NCBI GenBank assembly: GCA_905479495.1
Contig: CAJQMR010000005.1
Coordinates: 62,001-126,000 of the forward strand
DNA length: 64,000 nt
Source of the DNA: an uncultured Anaerolineae bacterium
GTDB taxonomy: Bacteria; Chloroflexota; Anaerolineae; Promineifilales; Promineifilaceae
Reading direction: 5' to 3'
The number at the start of each line of letters is the position of its first letter. Position 1 is the first letter of the stretch. Made by a program: the position numbers and the translations under genes. This document shows, piece after piece, positions 59,792 through 64,000 of the stretch. Below the pieces are notes generated by a model. It was given only the letters and a program-made list of their open reading frames with translations, ran no database searches and was not told where the DNA came from.

Positions 59792-60307
59792 CTAATCAGA
59801 ACTACTGGTGTTCAAAAACAGGTGAACTAACAAATCACCAAAACGGATTTCATCGCCACTGCTTAAAGGATATGGTTCGTTGGGTGACAGGCGATAGTTG
59901 TTCAGCAACGTTCCATTGGTGCTGTTCAGATCAATCAGCATAATGCCTTCTTGTACAATTTGAATTTTAGCATGAAGTCGCGAAACGCCTTTTTCAGCAC
60001 CCTCATCATCTGTCAAATCAATTTCTGGAACAAGGTCAGACGAGGCTCGTCCGATAAGCAATTTATCCTGCACCACCAGCTTGAAGCGGCGTCGGCTACT
60101 AGGCACAACGAGCAATATTTCCTTCGGTTTATCAGCTGGTGTGAGGGCTTCTTCTGTAAGGGGTGGGGGGGGTGGACGGTCCGCAAATTCAGAAAAGGGG
60201 AGTACGGCCGTATTCTCGCCTTCCTCCACCAACAAGAAACCACCACATTCACTACAAAACAGCGCCCCTTCTTCCTGCGAGGCGCCACAATCGCTACATT
60301 TAATCAT
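59792..60307 (-). CDS. Zinc-ribbon/FHA domain protein
   Basis: 171 residues. A zinc ribbon at the start uses C4, C7, C18 and C21 (CSDCG, CSECG). A Pro-rich linker leads to a forkhead-associated domain (about 75-165) with LLIGRASSD, GVSRLHAKI and LNSTNGTLLN, the phosphothreonine-binding pattern. ATG 60307 overlaps the stop of the upstream DnaJ-VWA gene by eight bases. It probably reads Thr phosphorylation set by a kinase and removed by the PP2C enzyme of the same cluster. Confidence 0.92.
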   Translation of the reverse strand: MIKCSDCGASQEEGALFCSECGGFLLVEEGENTAVLPFSEFADRPPPPPLTEEALTPADKPKEILLVVPSSRRRFKLVVQDKLLIGRASSDLVPEIDLTDDEGAEKGVSRLHAKIQIVQEGIMLIDLNSTNGTLLNNYRLSPNEPYPLSSGDEIRFGDLLVHLFLNTSSSD

Positions 60308-61769
60308 GGTGCTCTTTATCCGGTTTTGCCCTGTTAATAAGCGCCCGCGTGCCATATTTTAACTTTTTTCGGCCCGCCAGCGACATGGTTCCCGCATTAG
60401 AAATCCGTGCCATTTCCTGTTGGGCCTGCTGCGCCAACGCCGTTTGGCCCGCTTCTAGAAGGCGGGTACTTAAATGTTGCATACGGGTTGTGGCCGCATC
60501 CAGATGGCCGGCTTCTACTTCTTGCCAAACCTTCTCGTTCATCCGATACATATTCATCACCCGCACCGCCTCCACAATATCGTCTGGCGGCATCTCTTTG
60601 GACAGCTCAGACAGCACATAGAGGCAAAACGTGTGTTTAAATGTTTGTTGGCTTAACTGTGGGCCAGGAATATCTGCCACCAATTCAATGGGAATGTTAA
60701 TACGGGTTTCCACATCGTGCGGGGCTATTTTTAGCTCCAACAGGGCAGACAAGGGCGCGCGCCCCTCCAGATTCCCCAAATGAAGCGTCTCTTTATCCAG
60801 GGCCAACGGTTGGGAAAATGGCTCTAGCTTAAAACCATACTTGACGGACACCTTCTTGTGTATATCCGTTTTAATGGCCAGGTTTTGTGCGTAAAGGGTA
60901 CCTAATCCTTGAATGCATTTTTGCAAATGTTCAATAATTTCATTAGGCTGCTCAATAAAGTTTGATTGTCCCCCAGATGGCGCGACCAACTCGTCTAAAA
61001 ACTGATCGTTCCATTCCGTGCCCAGGCCAAAGGCACTGATGCCAATATTGTGCCCCGCCACGCGTTGGGCCAGGGCCAGGCATTGCTCCGCATCGCCGTA
61101 GGTGTGTCCATCCGTTAACAAGATAAGGTGATTGGTATATTTGGCGAGGTCCGCTTTGCCCAGCTCCTTCAGGCCAGCCTGCAAACCGTGAAAAATCTCT
61201 GTGCCCCCAGAAGCTTGAACAGAACGAAGCTGCCCAACAACGGCCGTTGGGTTTTCCACTTTACCAGAAGGCACCACCACTTCGGCTCTATCGCTAAAGC
61301 TCACGATGGAAAGCGTGTCGGCTTTGGTGAGTTTGTTGACAATCAGCTCGACGGCCGTTTTCATGTGGCTTAATCGGCTGCCCTGCATAGAGGTGCTTCT
61401 GTCTAGCACCAGGCTCAAGTTTAACGGCCGTTGTTTGGTTTCTTGCGTGGCTGGCGAAATATCAACCAGCAGATAAATAATCTGCTCCGTATCAGAAACC
61501 TTGATCCGATCTCGGCTGGCCCGAACCTGTAAATTAACCAATTCCAGCGACCGTGTTTCGACCAACAGGGAGTCATAAGTGGCCCGTCGCTCAGGATTGC
61601 TGAGTACCTCATAGGCAGTTACCAGGCGCGCGTAGTCAGGATTGGTCGTCTTGTCTTGTTTTTCTGGTGGAATCTGGCGGCACAAAGACGTATAGGCTGC
61701 CTTAATTTCATCAGGCGTTGCCTGGGACGTCACCCCTAAAATTTTGTAATACTCAAACTCTTTATCCAT
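60300..61769 (-). CDS. DnaJ-like/VWA fusion protein
   Basis: 489 residues. A J-domain-like head (1-68, YKILGVTSQATPDEIKAAYT) lacks the HPD motif; the aligned residues are PPE (34-36), so DnaK stimulation is doubtful. A von Willebrand A domain follows (about 115-280) with a metal site DRSTSMQG (D123, S125, S127) and LTDG. The C-terminal part is beta-rich then helical. Such VWA proteins act as adhesion or assembly platforms. The overlap with the FHA gene and proximity to PP2C suggest a phospho-signalling complex. Confidence 0.9.
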   Translation of the reverse strand: MDKEFEYYKILGVTSQATPDEIKAAYTSLCRQIPPEKQDKTTNPDYARLVTAYEVLSNPERRATYDSLLVETRSLELVNLQVRASRDRIKVSDTEQIIYLLVDISPATQETKQRPLNLSLVLDRSTSMQGSRLSHMKTAVELIVNKLTKADTLSIVSFSDRAEVVVPSGKVENPTAVVGQLRSVQASGGTEIFHGLQAGLKELGKADLAKYTNHLILLTDGHTYGDAEQCLALAQRVAGHNIGISAFGLGTEWNDQFLDELVAPSGGQSNFIEQPNEIIEHLQKCIQGLGTLYAQNLAIKTDIHKKVSVKYGFKLEPFSQPLALDKETLHLGNLEGRAPLSALLELKIAPHDVETRINIPIELVADIPGPQLSQQTFKHTFCLYVLSELSKEMPPDDIVEAVRVMNMYRMNEKVWQEVEAGHLDAATTRMQHLSTRLLEAGQTALAQQAQQEMARISNAGTMSLAGRKKLKYGTRALINRAKPDKEHHD

Positions 61770-62041
61770 AAATCACGGCCGTATCGAGCCAGAATTCAAT
61801 CTTGTACTATAAGGCAGGGATCATGCTGAGGGTGCAGGCAATGGGTCTGGGCAAAAGCAAGAAAGTTTTTGAAATTATTTAGCCCTTTTCCAGCTTTTAC
61901 TTGAGCAGCTCACAAGAAAACATCCTTTTTATTTTGTGTTTTTTTGCGGTTTGCTCACTTCGCGCACTTTTGTAATGGCGCTGGCGTCTCACACAACAAC
62001 AAATTTTCGAGATTACCCTCCTCTACGCTTGTTATAGCGGA
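61770..62041. other. Intergenic gap with AAAAGC element, copy C
   Basis: From 61851 a sequence beginning CAAAAGCAAGAAAGTTTTTG, with internal TTTCCAGCTTTTACTTGAG, matches the GTAAAAGCGGG elements at 26635 and 48049, with a decayed stem. No gene is seen. Confidence 0.5.
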
Positions 62042-63001
62042 TTATAAGGAAAAGTCTACCACAACGGCCGTTACATTATCATTGCTGTGGGCAGCTAAAG
62101 CTGTTTCATACAGCTCATCCACAATTTGGGGCAAAGATATATCCTGCTCCATTACTTGCTGAATCGCCTTATCAGTCACAAATCCGCACAAGCCATCGCT
62201 GCACAGCAGCAACTTGCCCTGTTTAGGCAGCAAGCGCATATACGTATCTGCATCCACCTCTTCCCCTTGGCCAACCGCACGCAGCAGCACATTGCGGTAG
62301 CGATACATGGTGGCTTCTTCGGCCGTGAGCGTCCCGACATCTTGCAGGCGCTGCACCAGAGAATGATCGGCACTAATTTGTTCCAACTTGCCGTTGGCCA
62401 GCAAATAGAGCCGACTGTCACCCACATGGGCCACATGCAAGCGCCGCCCTAACACCAGGGCAATGGTCAAGGTTGTGCCGCTATCTACTTCGAGATCATC
62501 TTCAAAAACGGCCGTATTTGCGGCCTGAACTGCATCGAGCAATACCTCTTGAATGGGCACTTGGGTAGGCGGATCAACCGATTGCAACAAAGGCATATAA
62601 ATTTTGCTCAAAATATAGTGGGCCGCTACCCGAGAAGCAATCCGGCTGGCCACATGGCCATTGGTATGACCCCCCATGCCATCAGCCACAATGTACAGGC
62701 CAAAGGGAACCATAGGAAAATGGCCCCCTGCCTCCGAGCTAAAAATCAGGCAAGAATCTTCGTTTCGTTCCCGAGCACCCACATCACAGCGCACACCAGC
62801 CCGCAGCGTCGGTTCCGACAAAGCACCTTCATGTTGCGACGTGCCAATATCGATAGTTTCTGACGCGTTAGGATCATTCATAACGGCCGTATCATCTAAT
62901 TCGGCCGTTTGGGCCACAGCAGACGGATCAGCTTCCTGTTCAACAGGGGGCTGCTTTTGGGACTGATCTTCAGGCTCAATAAATGGAGGTGTTTCATTCA
63001 T
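62042..63001 (-). CDS. PP2C-family protein phosphatase
   Basis: 319 residues. An acidic, disordered head (1-70) precedes the PP2C core: VGARERNEDS, IVADGMGGHTNGHVAS, HVGDSRLYLL, CSDGLCGF and SNDNVTAVVV, the metal-binding Asp set (PPM). It should dephosphorylate Ser/Thr sites made by kinases of the cluster. ATG 63001 is chosen by position; ATG at 63028 or 63025 is possible and Shine-Dalgarno is weak. Head residues include two TAV strings encoded by ACGGCCGT or a near-variant. Confidence 0.92.
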   Translation of the reverse strand: MNETPPFIEPEDQSQKQPPVEQEADPSAVAQTAELDDTAVMNDPNASETIDIGTSQHEGALSEPTLRAGVRCDVGARERNEDSCLIFSSEAGGHFPMVPFGLYIVADGMGGHTNGHVASRIASRVAAHYILSKIYMPLLQSVDPPTQVPIQEVLLDAVQAANTAVFEDDLEVDSGTTLTIALVLGRRLHVAHVGDSRLYLLANGKLEQISADHSLVQRLQDVGTLTAEEATMYRYRNVLLRAVGQGEEVDADTYMRLLPKQGKLLLCSDGLCGFVTDKAIQQVMEQDISLPQIVDELYETALAAHSNDNVTAVVVDFSL

Positions 63002-63052
63002 AATAAATTCCGATCTTTTGTGCATCATACCCAATTACCCAGTTCCGAGTAA

Positions 63053-64000
63053 CTAAGCCGGTAATGCATAAATATAATGGTTGGTTGAGCCGATGTAAAC
63101 CACCCCATCAGCAACAGTTGGTGAAGAAATAACAGGCGCGCCCGTGTCAAACTGCCAATTAACATCCCCTTTCTTGGTAGACAGACAGTAAACAATCCCA
63201 TTGGTACCGCCAAAATAAACGGCATCGTTCCAAACCACAGGCGAGGAGGCAATTTGCCCATCTATCTCAAAGGTCCACAATTGGCGTCCGGTATCCATGT
63301 CCAGCACATACAGGCTGCCGTCTGATGAGCCAATGTAGACAGCTTCATTATGCACCGTGGGTGAAGAAACAATCGGACGGCGGCTGCGGAAACGCCAAAT
63401 GATCCAGCCCGTATTGGCATCTAATGCATAAACCGTACCGTCCAACGATCCCACAAACACAATCTCATCAACCACGGTGGGCGATGAGGTGACACTACGT
63501 TTGGCCTGCGCCTGCCATTTTGTTTTGCCACTGGCAATCTCTACACAGAAGATGTAACCACCTTCGGTGCCGAAGAAGATGCGCTCTTCATCTACGTAAG
63601 CGGTAGAACGAACGGGCGCGTAGGCATTCGCCTTCCATTTTGACCGCCCCTGATGTATCTCCAGCGCATAAAAATGTCCATCATCGGAACCAAAAAAGAC
63701 GTGATCATAGCGAACAACCGGTGAGGCATAAATGGCCCCATTGGTGGCAAAACGCCAATTTTGGCGACCAGTCCGCCGCTGAATGCAATATAAATGTTTA
63801 TCTACGGAACCAATAAACACGTTGTCTTCATAAACAAATGGGGTGCTGCCACCGACGCTGTCGGAAGCAGGGAACTTCCAGACAAACTCGCCATTCTCGC
63901 TGTTAAGTGCGTACAAATTATTGTCATAGGCACCCACGTACACCATCTTGCCAGAAACGGCAGCTTTGCCCCGAATCTCATCTTCGCATTTAAACTGCCA
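63053..64000 (-). CDS. PQQ-type beta-propeller protein (partial, continues beyond window)
   Basis: The frame is open to position 64000, so the N-terminal part is missing. At least seven blade repeats of about 40 residues are visible, each with a V-DEIVFVGSLDGTVYALD type strand set, SSPTV and a W after about 35 residues. This is the PQQ-like/YWTD-like propeller. In related clusters such a domain is fused to a Ser/Thr kinase, which would fit the neighbouring PP2C and FHA genes; the fusion is not in view. An internal Met at 63946 is not the start. Confidence 0.85.
   Translation of the reverse strand, partial: WQFKCEDEIRGKAAVSGKMVYVGAYDNNLYALNSENGEFVWKFPASDSVGGSTPFVYEDNVFIGSVDKHLYCIQRRTGRQNWRFATNGAIYASPVVRYDHVFFGSDDGHFYALEIHQGRSKWKANAYAPVRSTAYVDEERIFFGTEGGYIFCVEIASGKTKWQAQAKRSVTSSPTVVDEIVFVGSLDGTVYALDANTGWIIWRFRSRRPIVSSPTVHNEAVYIGSSDGSLYVLDMDTGRQLWTFEIDGQIASSPVVWNDAVYFGGTNGIVYCLSTKKGDVNWQFDTGAPVISSPTVADGVVYIGSTNHYIYALPA

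Noticed and set aside
1..64000. CRISPR array suggested by the many repeated GC-rich octamers
   Set aside because: The octamers are not evenly spaced with unique spacers, and no cas gene is present.
1..64000. tRNA, rRNA or riboswitch genes
   Set aside because: I looked for typical conserved stretches and saw none; a covariance-model search would be needed to exclude small RNAs.

Overview
The window looks like a chromosomal segment of an uncultured Chloroflexota bacterium, probably Anaerolineae-like. This is inferred from mid-to-high GC, secreted proteins with Thr/Pro linkers, 'choice-of-anchor Q' beta-helix proteins, a PucC-family carrier and a DnaJ/VWA/FHA/PP2C signalling cluster. It is not proven, because I saw no rRNA, tRNA or marker gene. 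There is no prophage, CRISPR array or transposase. The most striking global feature is the palindrome ACGGCCGT, which I counted by eye about 110 times, against roughly one expected by chance. It behaves like a HIP1-type genome signature and forces Thr-Ala-Val and Asn/Asp-Gly-Arg tripeptides into many proteins. Many gaps carry short dispersed inverted repeats of at least seven families.

Layout. 0-5 kb: protoporphyrinogen oxidase, PucC-like carrier, HEAT-like protein, secreted beta-helix protein. 5-10 kb: APH-fold kinase, EF-hand protein, aldo/keto reductase, a decayed BrnT/BrnA-type toxin-antitoxin locus, and a DddP-like M24 enzyme keeping all metal and catalytic positions of DMSP lyase. 10-16.7 kb: second beta-helix protein, GntR/ABC/permease operon, membrane acyltransferase, solitary MazF-like toxin, second EF-hand protein. 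16.8-23.7 kb, minus strand: GH4 glycosidase, DUF4404 protein, four SDR oxidoreductases around a TetR regulator with matching operator-like palindromes, YjbQ. 23.8-29.4 kb: tandem duplication of a two-subunit molybdenum hydroxylase. 29.5-31.5 kb: an L,D-transpeptidase followed in the same operon by three very small, related single-span membrane proteins (31, 34 and 36 aa) too short for routine gene finding.

32-48 kb is mostly cell envelope: SPFH/flotillin-like protein, several lipoproteins, a PA14/golvesin-domain protein, a two-component system, the MsrPQ methionine sulfoxide repair pair, a class A penicillin-binding protein and a LysM protein. 48-56 kb: a large polytopic membrane protein containing two dispersed repeats in frame, a TPMT-like methyltransferase, a GNAT acetyltransferase, DUF2461, an S9 peptidase. 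56-64 kb, minus strand: an RSH protein with intact hydrolase but degenerate synthetase, an OmpR-type regulator, then a signalling cluster: PQQ-propeller protein (cut by the window end), PP2C phosphatase, DnaJ-VWA fusion and zinc-ribbon/FHA protein.

The most promising undescribed items are the L,D-transpeptidase/microprotein operon, the ACGGCCGT signature, and a shared C-terminal Tyr/Phe-Leu-Pro ending on three secreted proteins.
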